A stretch of DNA of 49,930 nt from an uncultured Alphaproteobacteria bacterium (lineage in GTDB: Bacteria; Pseudomonadota; Alphaproteobacteria; Rhizobiales; Ancalomicrobiaceae). The notes under the pieces were generated by a model. The model was not told the DNA's origin and ran no database searches. It was given only the letters and a program-made list of their open reading frames with translations. Where the stretch lies: the NCBI GenBank assembly GCA_937919435.1, contig CALFRR010000189.1, forward strand, positions 1 through 49,930. The letters are read 5' to 3'. Shown in pieces: positions 8,863 through 16,729 of the stretch (its first letter is position 1; each line of letters begins with the position of its first letter). The position numbers were made by a program, and so were the translations under genes.

Positions 8863-9777
8863 TCACTTCTCGGTGGCGACGAGGCCACGGACGAACCAAC
8901 GCTGCATCACGACGACCACCAGCAGGGTCGGCAGCATGACGATCAGGGTTCCCGCCATGGCGATGTTCCATTCGGGAATGCCGCCTTCGTTGGGGATCAG
9001 CCGCTTCAGTTCGATCACCGCGGTGGCGTGGGAAGGGTCGGTGGTCACCAGCAGCGGCCACAGATACTGGTTCCACGCCCAGAGGAACATGATGGTGGCG
9101 AGCGCGGCGATGTTGTTGCGGCTGAGCGGCAGCAGAACGTCGAAGAAGAAGCGGATCGGCCCGGCGCCGTCCATCTTCGCCGCTTCGGCGAGTTCGTCCG
9201 GAACCGTCAGGAAGAACTGACGATAGAGGAACGTCCCGGTGGCGGTGGCGACCAGGGGCAGGATCAGACCGGCGTAGCTGTTCAGCAGACCGAACTGAAG
9301 ATCGAGTCGTACGCCGGCGAAGTGTTCGGCGAGCCAGGTGACCCCGAGGATGTCGAGGATGCCCTGCCAGGGGCCGAGCACGTTGGCGGCGACCGCATAG
9401 GTCGGGACGATGCGCACCTCGAGCGGCAGCATCAGCGTGACGAAGATCGCCCAGAACAGCAGGTGGCGGCCGGGAAACCGGAAGTACACGATCGCGTAGG
9501 CGGTCAGCGCCGAGACGATCACCTTGCCGAAGGCGACGCCGAGGGCGAAGATCAGGCTGTTCAGGAGCTTGACCCCGAGATCGGCGCGGATCCAGGCGGC
9601 GGTCATGTTCTCGACGAAGTGGCCGCCGGGGACCAGCGGCATCGGCACCAGATTGACGTGGAAGAGGTCGTGCGAGGCGGCGATGCCGACCACCAAGAAG
9701 GGTGCGACCGCGACGACGAAGCCGAGCGCGAGGATCGTGTGGGTGACGGCGTCGAGAACCGGTGTGCGTTCGATCAT
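8863..9777 (-). CDS. ugpE: sn-Glycerol-3-phosphate ABC transporter permease UgpE
   Basis: This 304-residue inner-membrane permease of the carbohydrate uptake type has six predicted membrane segments and the EAA loop DELAEAAKMDGAGPIRFFFDVLLPLSR near residue 210. The N-terminal MIERTPVLDAVTHTILALGFVVAVAPF resembles UgpE. FVENMTAAWI and LVTTDPSHATAVIELKRLI are also family-typical. It starts 8 bases after ugpA ends. With UgpA it forms the channel for glycerol-3-phosphate or glycerophosphodiesters. Confidence 0.9.
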   Translation of the reverse strand: MIERTPVLDAVTHTILALGFVVAVAPFLVVGIAASHDLFHVNLVPMPLVPGGHFVENMTAAWIRADLGVKLLNSLIFALGVAFGKVIVSALTAYAIVYFRFPGRHLLFWAIFVTLMLPLEVRIVPTYAVAANVLGPWQGILDILGVTWLAEHFAGVRLDLQFGLLNSYAGLILPLVATATGTFLYRQFFLTVPDELAEAAKMDGAGPIRFFFDVLLPLSRNNIAALATIMFLWAWNQYLWPLLVTTDPSHATAVIELKRLIPNEGGIPEWNIAMAGTLIVMLPTLLVVVVMQRWFVRGLVATEK

Positions 9778-9785
9778 CGCGAGCC

Positions 9786-10670
9786 TCACCGATAATGGAC
9801 CCGCTTCTCGATGAAGCGGAACTGGAGGATGGTCAGGGCGACGATCAGGATCATCAGGACGATCGACTGGGCGGCGGCCCCGGAATAGTCGAAGCCCTTG
9901 AAGCCGTCGAAATAGACCTTGTAGACCATCAGTTCGGTCGCCCGGGCGGGGCCGCCGGCGGTCATGATGTCGACGATGCCGAAAGAGTCCTGGAAGCTCT
10001 CGGTGATGTCGATCACCAAGAGGAAGAACACCGTCGGGGTGAGCAGCGGCAGCTGCACGTCGCGCAGCCGGCGGAACCAGCCGGCGCCGTCGAGCGCCGC
10101 CGCCTCGGACAGCGCCCGCGGGATTCCCTGCAGGGCGGCGAGGAAGAACACGAAATCGTAGCCGACGTACTTCCAGGAGAAGGCGACGATCACCTCGATC
10201 ATCGCGTCGACCCCGTCGAGGCCCGGATCCCAGAGGCCCGGCCAGAGCCGGTTGAGGCTCGACAGAAAGCCGGCTTCCGGCGCCATCATGAAGCGGAAGG
10301 CGAGCGCCAGGGCGGGCGCGGCGATGCCGTAGGGCCAGATCATCACGACGCGGTGGATCCGCGATCCGGTGAGGCCGCGGTCGACGAAGACGGCGAGGAT
10401 CAGGGCGATGCCCATCGACAGGCCGGTGGCGACGAGCGCGAAGACGATCGAGCGGACGACCGAGTTCCAATAGAGTGGATCGCTCAGGATCTGGCGGAAA
10501 TTGTCGAAGCCGACCCAGATGTTGCCGCCGCCCCACGGCTGCTGGAGAGTCAGCGACCAATAGACCGCCTGTCCCGCCGGCCAATAGAAGAAGGTGAAGA
10601 TCAGGACGATCTGCGGCACCGCGAAGGCGACGCCGATCCACCACTGACGAAAGGTCGTACGCTTTTCCAT
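9786..10670 (-). CDS. ugpA: sn-Glycerol-3-phosphate ABC transporter permease UgpA
   Basis: This 294-residue inner-membrane permease has six membrane helices, FDNFRQILSDPLYWNSV near residue 55 and an EAA loop RALSEAAALDGAGWFRRLRDVQLPLL near residue 184. It closely fits UgpA in length and in motifs such as YFDGFKGFDYSGAAAQS. It lies 80 bases after ugpB, and that spacer contains a perfect 12-bp hairpin. Confidence 0.9.
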   Translation of the reverse strand: MEKRTTFRQWWIGVAFAVPQIVLIFTFFYWPAGQAVYWSLTLQQPWGGGNIWVGFDNFRQILSDPLYWNSVVRSIVFALVATGLSMGIALILAVFVDRGLTGSRIHRVVMIWPYGIAAPALALAFRFMMAPEAGFLSSLNRLWPGLWDPGLDGVDAMIEVIVAFSWKYVGYDFVFFLAALQGIPRALSEAAALDGAGWFRRLRDVQLPLLTPTVFFLLVIDITESFQDSFGIVDIMTAGGPARATELMVYKVYFDGFKGFDYSGAAAQSIVLMILIVALTILQFRFIEKRVHYR

Positions 10671-10702
10671 CGAACTCGCTTCACCCGGACCGAGGAACGA
10701 AC

Positions 10703-10731
10703 CCGAGCGCCGCGGCGGACGCGGCGCTCGG
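10703..10731 (-). promoter_or_regulatory. Intercistronic GC hairpin between ugpB and ugpA
   Basis: A perfect 12-bp inverted repeat (10703-10714 with 10720-10731) has a 5-base loop and no U-tract. It probably stabilises the binding-protein message and lowers permease expression. It mirrors the hairpin after dctP. The function is inferred. Confidence 0.6.
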
Positions 10732-10750
10732 AAGGGACGTCCGATCGGGA

Positions 10751-12091
10751 TCAGGGCAGGGTCTTGCCCTTGTAGGTGGCTTCGAACCGGCGAAGGATCT
10801 GGTTGCCGCGGGCGACGATGCCGTCGATCGCGGTCTGCGGATCGGCCTTGCCGGAGAACACCTCCTGCAGACCGTTGCCCACTTCGGCGCGGATCTGGGT
10901 GAAGCCGCCGAGGCGGATGCCGCGGGTCAGCGGGGTCGGCGGGGTCGCGGTCAGCGACTGGATCGCCACCTCACGACCCTTGTAGGGGGCCTTGTCGTAG
11001 AAGCCCTGCGCCTTCATGAAGTCGAAGCCCGACTTGGTCACGGGAATGTAGCCGGTGACCGTCGACCAGAAGAGCGCGCTCTCCGGCTTTGCGATGAAGG
11101 CGAAGAAGGCCGCGGCACCCTTGTACTCGGCCGCCGACTTGCCCTTCAGGGTCCACAGCGAGGCGCCGCCGACGAGGCTGTTCTTGCGCTCGGTGCCGGC
11201 ATAGACCGGCAACATGGCGACGTCCCAGGAGAGCCCTTCCTTGGCGGTGCGGGTCACCGTGCCATGGTCGCCGACCGAGGTCAGGATCATCTGGCAATCG
11301 CCGGCGGCGAACGCCTGGACCATGTCCTGTCCCAGTTCCTTCGCCTTGATCTTCACCAGACCGGCGTCGTACCAGGACTTCAGGTCCTTGACGTACTGGA
11401 CGAACTTGGTCTTGTTGAAGACCAGCTCGGCGTCGAGACCATCGTAACCGTTGTTCTTCGAAGCGATCGGCAGACCGTGGATCGCCGAGAACTGTTCGAG
11501 CAGCTGCCAACTCTCGTTGGCGGAGATGTTGATGGCGATCGGGCATTCGTAGCCCTTGGCCTTCAGCGCCTCGGCGTCGGCCTTGGCCTCTTCCCAGGTC
11601 TTCGGGGCTTCGCTCTTGCCGATCTTCTCGAAGGCCGCCCTGTTCCAGTAGAGCAGCGCGGTCGAGGAGTTGAAGGGGAAGGAGAACATCTCGCCCTTCG
11701 ACGAGGCGTAATAGCCGGAGATGCCGCCGATGTAGTCGTTCCAGTCGATGGTGTAGCCGTTGTCCTTCATCATCTGGGCGGCGGGGATGAAGGCTTCCGA
11801 CAGCATCATCGTCGCGGTGCCGACGTCGTAGACCTGGACGACGGTCGGCTGCTTGCCGGCACGGAAGGCGGCGATGGTGTTCTGCAGCGCGGCGTCGTAG
11901 TTGCCCTGGCTGGTGCAGACCACCTCGTAGTCGTTCTGCGAGGCGTTGAAGCGGCCACAGACCTCCTGGACGCGCTTCTCGAGATCGCCGGTGAGGCCGA
12001 ACCAGAAATCGAACTTCGTCTTCTCGGCGGCCGCCGCCGAGCCGGCGGCGAGCAGCAGCGCAGTGGTGGCGATGAGGATCTTCTTGGTCAT
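10751..12091 (-). CDS. ugpB: sn-Glycerol-3-phosphate-binding periplasmic protein
   Basis: This 446-residue periplasmic receptor has a signal peptide (MTKKILIATTALLLAAGSAAAA) followed by a family-1 solute-binding domain. UgpB-like stretches include KFDFWFGLTGDLEKRVQEVC at the mature N-terminus, TVVQVYDVGTATMMLS, and FPFNSSTALLYWN. The ATG at 12091 was chosen because the signal peptide begins there; about 52 further in-frame codons upstream are not protein-like and overlap the Pho box. It is the first gene of ugpBAEC, which imports sn-glycerol-3-phosphate as a phosphorus source. A Pho box 80-112 bases upstream supports phosphate-starvation control. Confidence 0.93.
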   Translation of the reverse strand: MTKKILIATTALLLAAGSAAAAEKTKFDFWFGLTGDLEKRVQEVCGRFNASQNDYEVVCTSQGNYDAALQNTIAAFRAGKQPTVVQVYDVGTATMMLSEAFIPAAQMMKDNGYTIDWNDYIGGISGYYASSKGEMFSFPFNSSTALLYWNRAAFEKIGKSEAPKTWEEAKADAEALKAKGYECPIAINISANESWQLLEQFSAIHGLPIASKNNGYDGLDAELVFNKTKFVQYVKDLKSWYDAGLVKIKAKELGQDMVQAFAAGDCQMILTSVGDHGTVTRTAKEGLSWDVAMLPVYAGTERKNSLVGGASLWTLKGKSAAEYKGAAAFFAFIAKPESALFWSTVTGYIPVTKSGFDFMKAQGFYDKAPYKGREVAIQSLTATPPTPLTRGIRLGGFTQIRAEVGNGLQEVFSGKADPQTAIDGIVARGNQILRRFEATYKGKTLP

Positions 12092-12170
12092 GGAACCGTC
12101 CCGTCTCAGGAGGGCGGTCGCCGACCGACGGCCCGCTCCTCGGATGGGGCGGACATTGCGAGGCGGCTGT

Positions 12171-12203
12171 GACGGTCGTCCGACGGTTCGATGACGGTCG
12201 GAT
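12171..12203 (-). promoter_or_regulatory. Pho box (PhoB operator) upstream of ugpB, three 11-bp iterons
   Basis: Three tandem 11-bp units begin with GACGGT at 12171, 12182 and 12193. Read on the minus strand, in the direction of ugpB, they give CCGTCAT, CCGTCGG and CCGTCAC separated by 4 bases. This closely follows the PhoB consensus of CTGTCAT-type 7-mers repeating every 11 bp, differing mainly by C for T at position 2. A CAATGT 10 bases downstream could be the -10 box. ugp is a classical PhoB target, so sequence and context agree. Confidence 0.7.
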
Positions 12204-12253
12204 GAATTCCCCCGGCGAGCGGCGAGGCGGTCGGCCGCAGGGGACACGCGCCA

Positions 12254-12291
12254 CGCCGATCCGTCGGGGACGTCGCGCCGACGGATCGGCG
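12254..12291 (-). terminator. Terminator-like hairpin after the M20 peptidase operon
   Basis: A perfect 14-bp inverted repeat (12254-12267 with 12278-12291) with a 10-base loop lies 29 bases beyond the stop of the M20 gene and before the ugp promoter. The tail has no U-tract. It is well placed to insulate ugp from upstream transcription. Confidence 0.55.
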
Positions 12292-12319
12292 CCCTCCCCG
12301 CCGGATCGAACGCGGGATC

Positions 12320-13474
12320 TCAGTCTCGAGCCAGCGAAGCGACGCTCAGCGCCAGCGCCTGGGCACGAGGCACCAGGGTCTCCAGCCGGCAGAACTCCTC
12401 GGCGGTGTGGGCCTTGCCGCCGACCGGGCCGAGGCCGCACAGCGAGGGCACGCCGAGCGCCGCGGTGAAGCCGGAATCGGCGCAGCCGCCGGTGAACTCG
12501 CAACCGACCGCGAAGCCCACCCGCTCGGCGGCGGCGCGATATCGGGCGAAGAGATCGGCCGAATGGCGCTCCTCGAGCGGCATGAACAGCGGGCCGCGGG
12601 TCGCGGTGGCGACGGTGCCGGGGACGTCCTCGGCGGCGAGGATCGCATCGATGCCGGCGAGGATACCGTCGAGCTGATCGACCGCGACGAAGCGGATGTC
12701 GAGTTCGGCCTCGGCGAGATCGGCCACCGTGTTGTGGCTCTGGCCGCCACGGATCACCCCGACGTTGGTGGTGATGCCGGCCTCGTAGTCGGTCAGCGCA
12801 TGGAGGCGGACGATCTTGGCGGCCAGGGCGCCGATCGCACTGGCCCCGTCGGCGTGGGCGACGCCGGAATGGGCGGCACGGCCGGTGACCCGGATGTCGA
12901 GGGTGATGCCGCCCTTGCGGGCGGTGACGACGTTGCCGGACGCGCGTCCCGGCTCGCAGTTGAAGGCGGCCCGCGCGCCGCGCGCGGTCGCCTCGATCGC
13001 CGCCCGGCCTTCCGGCGAACCGATCTCCTCGTCGCCGGTGAACAGGCCGACGACCGGGAAATCGAGGCCGCCCGCCGCCTTCAGCGCCCTGAGGACGAAG
13101 GTCGCGACCACCAGACCGCCCTTCATGTCGGCGACGCCGGGACCGAAGGCGGTGTCGCCGTCGCGGCCGAACGGCCGGCTCGCCACGGTGCCGGTCGGGA
13201 AGACGGTGTCGCGATGGCCCATCAGCAGGACCGGCGCGCCACCCGTCCGGCCGGGCAGCTCGGCCTTCAGCACGTCGCCGAAACGCTCGCCCTTCACCCG
13301 GTGGGTGGCGATGCCGTCGGCGGCGAGCACCTCGGCCAGCGCATCGGCGACCGCGTCGGTGCCGGCCTTGTCGCGGCTCCACGAATCGATGTCGACGAGA
13401 CGGGCGAGCAGCGCCTCCATTTCGGTACGGCGCGGGGCGAGCCAGTCGAGGAGAGTCCGGTCGCGTGCGGTCAT
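12320..13474 (-). CDS. M20 family metallopeptidase (carboxypeptidase G2 / ArgE-like)
   Basis: This 384-residue di-zinc hydrolase of the M20/M28 superfamily has likely metal ligands His87 (GHRDT), Asp116 (GVADMKGG), Glu149-Glu150 (GDEEIGS; general base plus ligand), Glu174 (NCEPGR) and a late His in GKAHTAEE. A dimerisation domain sits in the middle, around the GITLDIRVTGRAAHSGV stretch. Members remove C-terminal residues or N-acyl groups from peptides and amino-acid conjugates. GGAGG precedes the ATG at 13474, which overlaps the upstream M20 stop as ATGA. The substrate is not known; the pair may process dipeptides or acylated amino acids. Confidence 0.85.
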   Translation of the reverse strand: MTARDRTLLDWLAPRRTEMEALLARLVDIDSWSRDKAGTDAVADALAEVLAADGIATHRVKGERFGDVLKAELPGRTGGAPVLLMGHRDTVFPTGTVASRPFGRDGDTAFGPGVADMKGGLVVATFVLRALKAAGGLDFPVVGLFTGDEEIGSPEGRAAIEATARGARAAFNCEPGRASGNVVTARKGGITLDIRVTGRAAHSGVAHADGASAIGALAAKIVRLHALTDYEAGITTNVGVIRGGQSHNTVADLAEAELDIRFVAVDQLDGILAGIDAILAAEDVPGTVATATRGPLFMPLEERHSADLFARYRAAAERVGFAVGCEFTGGCADSGFTAALGVPSLCGLGPVGGKAHTAEEFCRLETLVPRAQALALSVASLARD

Positions 13475-14889
13475 CGGCGGTGTGCCTCCATGATGCGGGC
13501 GCCGTCGACGCCGAGATCCCAGAACAGGCCGGTCATCAGCCGGAGCGATTCTTCGACCACCGATCCGAGCAGATGCTCGTCCGGGGCGTGCTGCGAGCAC
13601 GCCGGATAGGAATGCGGGATCCAGATGGTCGGCAGTCCGAGCACTTCGGCGAAGACGTCGTTGGGCAGCGAGCCGCCGAGATTCGGCAGCAGCGCCGGCT
13701 TCTTGCCGGTGGTGCGGGCGATCGAATCGAGCGTCCAGCCGACCCACGGGTCGGTCGGATCGAGCCGGGTGGCGGTGAAGGCGGCAGCCCGGTCGGCGCA
13801 GACGCGGACCCGATCGAAGCCCGCCCGATCGAGATGGTCGCGGATCGCGTCGGCGGCGCCGTCGAGGTCGGTGCCGACGACGAAGCGCAGTTGCAGGACC
13901 GCGCGGGCCGAGGGCGGCACCGCGTTGGCCGGCGCCTTCGGATCGCCGGTCTCGTAGGCGAGCACCTCGAGCGTGTTCCAGGCGAAGACCCTCTCCTCCG
14001 GGGAGAGGCCCGGCTCGCCCCAGTCGCGGTCGATCTCCGGATCGTTCGGGCCGCCGCCGACCCGCACGTCGGCGAGGGCGGCGCGGACCGAGGCCGGCAG
14101 CTCCTTCGGCTTCAGCGCGTCGACCAGGATGCGGCCGCGGCCGTCGACCAGCGCGGCGATCGCATTGGCGAGAATGGTGCCGGGATTGGCGAGCAGGCCG
14201 CCCCAGTTGCCGGAATGGTGGCCGCCGTCGCGCAGGTCGACGGAGAGTTCGAAGTCGATCGCGCCGCGGGAGCCGAGAAAGACGGTCGGCCGCTCGGCGG
14301 CGAGCCGCGGTCCGTCGGAGGCGATCAGCACGTCGGCGGCGAGCAGATCGCGGTGGCTCTCGGCGAGCGCCCGCAGACCCGGCGAGCCGACCTCCTCACC
14401 CATCTCCAGCAACAGTTTGGCATTGAAGCCGAGCGACCCGCGTTCGGCGACGACCTGCGCCAGCGCGGCGATGTCGATCGAATGCTGGCCCTTGTTGTCG
14501 GCGGTGCCGCGGCCGTACCAGCGGTCGCCGACCACCGTCACCGCCCAGGGGTCGAGCCCGTCGCGCCACCGGCCCTCTTCGCCGAGGACGACGTCGCCGT
14601 GACCATAGACGAGGACGGTCGGCAGGTCGTCGGCCTCGTGACGCTCGGCGATCAGGAAGGGCCCGCGGCCGGAAGTGGCCTCGGTGACGATCCGTGAGGT
14701 GAAGCCGAGCGGCGCGATCGACGGGACGATCTCGTCGGTCAGATAGGCGCCGAGTTCGACCGCCCGGCCGCCGCCCTGGCTCTCGGTGCGGATGCGCACG
14801 CGGCGGCGGAGGTCGGCGAGAAAGGCCCCGGACGCGAAATGGGCGGCGGCGCGGGCGACGGCGCCGTCGCGACTCGGCGGGAGGGACAT
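13471..14889 (-). CDS. M20 family dipeptidase
   Basis: This 472-residue M20 peptidase has motifs VYGHGDVV, GRGTADNKGQ (bridging Asp), EMGEEVGS (catalytic Glu pair), ASDGPR (ligand Asp) and a C-terminal QHAPDEH (ligand His). These follow the CNDP/PepV-type dipeptidase pattern more than ArgE. It is translationally coupled to the next M20 gene. The ATG at 14889 begins MSLPPSRDGAVARAAAHF, the normal family N-terminus; an upstream extension is low-complexity and unlikely. It lies 127 bases after acdS on the same strand and may be co-transcribed with it. A role in scavenging plant- or biomass-derived peptides is conjecture. Confidence 0.85.
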   Translation of the reverse strand: MSLPPSRDGAVARAAAHFASGAFLADLRRRVRIRTESQGGGRAVELGAYLTDEIVPSIAPLGFTSRIVTEATSGRGPFLIAERHEADDLPTVLVYGHGDVVLGEEGRWRDGLDPWAVTVVGDRWYGRGTADNKGQHSIDIAALAQVVAERGSLGFNAKLLLEMGEEVGSPGLRALAESHRDLLAADVLIASDGPRLAAERPTVFLGSRGAIDFELSVDLRDGGHHSGNWGGLLANPGTILANAIAALVDGRGRILVDALKPKELPASVRAALADVRVGGGPNDPEIDRDWGEPGLSPEERVFAWNTLEVLAYETGDPKAPANAVPPSARAVLQLRFVVGTDLDGAADAIRDHLDRAGFDRVRVCADRAAAFTATRLDPTDPWVGWTLDSIARTTGKKPALLPNLGGSLPNDVFAEVLGLPTIWIPHSYPACSQHAPDEHLLGSVVEESLRLMTGLFWDLGVDGARIMEAHRR

Positions 14890-15016
14890 GGGGCACGGGC
14901 TCCGATGGGCGCGGAGGCGGCGGTCGCCGCCCCGGTCGAGGTCTCCGACGATAGTCGGCCCCGACGCGGGCGACAAACCCCGTCGCCGCATCCGCGCCAT
15001 GTCGCCGTGCCGGCGG

Positions 15017-16033
15017 TCAGCCGTTGCGGAAGGCCCAGGCGTAACCGTTGATCGCCGGCACGCCGCCGAGATGGGCGTAGAGCACCTTCGAGCCCTTCGG
15101 GAAGTACCCCTTGCCGACGAGGTCGATCAGCCCCTGCATCGATTTTCCCTCGTAGACAGGATCGGTCATCATGCCTTCGAGCCGGGCGGTCAGGCGGATC
15201 GCCGCCTTGGTCTCCTCGGACGGCACGCCGTAACAGGGGTGGGCGTAGTCCTCGATCAGGACGACGTCGTCGAGGGTGAGCTCCTTGCCGAGTTCGACCA
15301 GGGCCGCGGTCTTCCGGGCGATGTCGAGGACCTGCGCCTTCGTCTGCGCCGGCGTGCCGGAGGCGTCGATGCCGATCACCCGGCGCTCGCGGCCGTCGGC
15401 GGCGAAACCGACGAGCATGCCGGCATGGGTCGAGCCGGTCACCGTGCAGACGACGACGTAATCGAAGGCGAAGCCGAGTTCCTCCTCCTGGGCGCGGACC
15501 TCTTCGGCGAAGCCGACGTAGCCGAGGCCGCCGAGCGGATGGACCGAGGCACCGGCGGGAATCGGATAGGGCTTGCCGCCGGCCGCCTCGACCTCGGCGA
15601 TGGCGTTCTTCCAGCTGTCGCGGATGCCGATGTCGAAGCCGTCGTCGACCAGACGGACGTCGGCGCCCATCACCCGGCTCATCAGGATGTTGCCGACCCG
15701 GTCGTAGACCGGATCCTCGTGCGGCACCCAAGCCTCCTGGACGAGGCGACACTTCATGCCGAGCTTGGCGGCGACCGCGGCGACCATCCGGGTGTGGTTC
15801 GACTGGACGCCGCCGATCGACACCAGCGTGTCGGCGCCGGCGGCGATCGCGTCGGGCACGATGTACTCGAGCTTGCGGAGCTTGTTGCCGCCGAAGGCGA
15901 GGCCGGAGTTGCAGTCCTCGCGCTTCGCCCAGATCTCGACGTCGCCGCCGAGATGGGCGGAGAGGCGGGCGAGCTTCTCGACGTGGGTCGGGCCGAAGGT
16001 CAGGGGATGGCGGGGGAACTTCGCGAGATTCAT
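15017..16033 (-). CDS. acdS: 1-Aminocyclopropane-1-carboxylate deaminase
   Basis: This 338-residue PLP enzyme cleaves ACC, the plant ethylene precursor, to 2-oxobutyrate and ammonia. The length and key residues match Pseudomonas AcdS exactly: PLP lysine Lys51 (FGGNKLRKLEY), Tyr294, Glu295 (DPVYEGKS) and Leu322 (YAHLGG). Glu295 and Leu322 are the residues used to separate true ACC deaminases from the similar D-cysteine desulfhydrases, so deaminase activity is well supported. GGAGG precedes the ATG at 16033. An AsnC-type gene is divergent, as in the acdR-acdS arrangement. This suggests a plant-associated or soil lifestyle. Confidence 0.93.
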   Translation of the reverse strand: MNLAKFPRHPLTFGPTHVEKLARLSAHLGGDVEIWAKREDCNSGLAFGGNKLRKLEYIVPDAIAAGADTLVSIGGVQSNHTRMVAAVAAKLGMKCRLVQEAWVPHEDPVYDRVGNILMSRVMGADVRLVDDGFDIGIRDSWKNAIAEVEAAGGKPYPIPAGASVHPLGGLGYVGFAEEVRAQEEELGFAFDYVVVCTVTGSTHAGMLVGFAADGRERRVIGIDASGTPAQTKAQVLDIARKTAALVELGKELTLDDVVLIEDYAHPCYGVPSEETKAAIRLTARLEGMMTDPVYEGKSMQGLIDLVGKGYFPKGSKVLYAHLGGVPAINGYAWAFRNG

Positions 16034-16154
16034 GGACGGTCCTCCGGTGGCGGAAAGGGGCTCCACCGCTAACACGGGAGCTCTGAAAGGTGCTCTCGAA
16101 GTGAGGCACTCCGATCGCCCACCACCGCGCAAGAAGGCTTTTCCGCGATCGATT

Positions 16155-16184
16155 TCTTTCGTATTTTTCTGCAATGACGAAAGA
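16155..16184 (+). promoter_or_regulatory. Inverted repeat spanning the start codon of the AsnC-type regulator
   Basis: TCTTTCGT (16155-16162) and its exact reverse complement (16177-16184) flank 14 bases that include the ATG at 16174. The intervening DNA is AT-rich and holds a TATTTT -10-like box (16162-16167). This looks like an operator for the AsnC-type protein itself, overlapping promoter and start. Binding is inferred. Confidence 0.5.
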
Positions 16185-16656
16185 TTCTCTCACCTCCGAA
16201 ACCCTCGATCGGACCGACCTTGCGCTGCTGCGCCTGTTGCAGCGGGACGGCCGCATCTCCAATGCCGAACTGGCGGCGAAGGCCAACCTGTCGGCGGCCA
16301 CCTGCCACCGCCGGACCCGGCGGCTGATCGAAGAGGGATGGATCCGCGAGGTCCGGGCGATCGTCGACCCGGCCCGGGTCGGGCGCGGCGCGCTGGTGAT
16401 GGTCGGGGTGGTGCTCGACCGCTCGACCCCGGAGAGCTTCGCGCAGTTCGAAGCGGCGGCGGCGGCGCTGCCCTTCGTCATCGACTGCCATCTGGTGGCC
16501 GGCGACTTCGACTACTTCCTGAAGATCCGGGTCGGCGACATGGCCGACTTCAACCGGATCCACGGCGCCGAGCTGATCGGCCTGCCCGGCGTGCGCCAGA
16601 CCCGCACCTTCTTCGTGATGAAGGAAGTGGTCGACGACGCGGCCCTCGACTTCTGA
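16174..16656 (+). CDS. acdR: Lrp/AsnC family transcriptional regulator, probable acdS regulator
   Basis: This 160-residue protein has an N-terminal winged helix-turn-helix (DLALLRLLQRDGRISNAELA, then LSAATCHRRTRRLIEEGWI) and a C-terminal RAM/AsnC ligand-binding domain (VVLDRSTPESF, CHLVAGDFDYFLKIRVGDM). It is divergent from acdS, matching the known arrangement in which AcdR activates acdS. No Shine-Dalgarno sequence precedes the ATG. A TATTTT box ends six bases before it, so the message may be leaderless. An inverted repeat spans the start. ACC or leucine-like amino acids would be candidate effectors by family. Confidence 0.85.
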   Translation: MTKDSLTSETLDRTDLALLRLLQRDGRISNAELAAKANLSAATCHRRTRRLIEEGWIREVRAIVDPARVGRGALVMVGVVLDRSTPESFAQFEAAAAALPFVIDCHLVAGDFDYFLKIRVGDMADFNRIHGAELIGLPGVRQTRTFFVMKEVVDDAALDF

Positions 16657-16675
16657 CGGCCGGAGACGCGAAAGA

Positions 16676-16700
16676 GGCGGAAGGGTCTCGCCCGTCCGCC
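16676..16700. terminator. Hairpin between convergent acdR and garD
   Basis: A 6-bp plus 3-bp stem with one internal mismatch (16676-16685 with 16691-16700) and a 5-base TCTCG loop lies in the 73-base gap between the two convergent stops. There is no clear U-tract. It is probably a bidirectional terminator. Confidence 0.4.
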
Positions 16701-16729
16701 CCACGCTTCGATGTTCGACGCGGCGCCGC

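Noticed and set aside
14890..15016. Hairpin as a terminator between acdS and the M20 dipeptidase
   Set aside because: The best stem is only 6 bp with no T-run, so it is too weak to call.
15017..16033. D-cysteine desulfhydrase in place of ACC deaminase
   Set aside because: Glu295 and Leu322 are present; desulfhydrases carry Ser/Thr and Thr at these positions.
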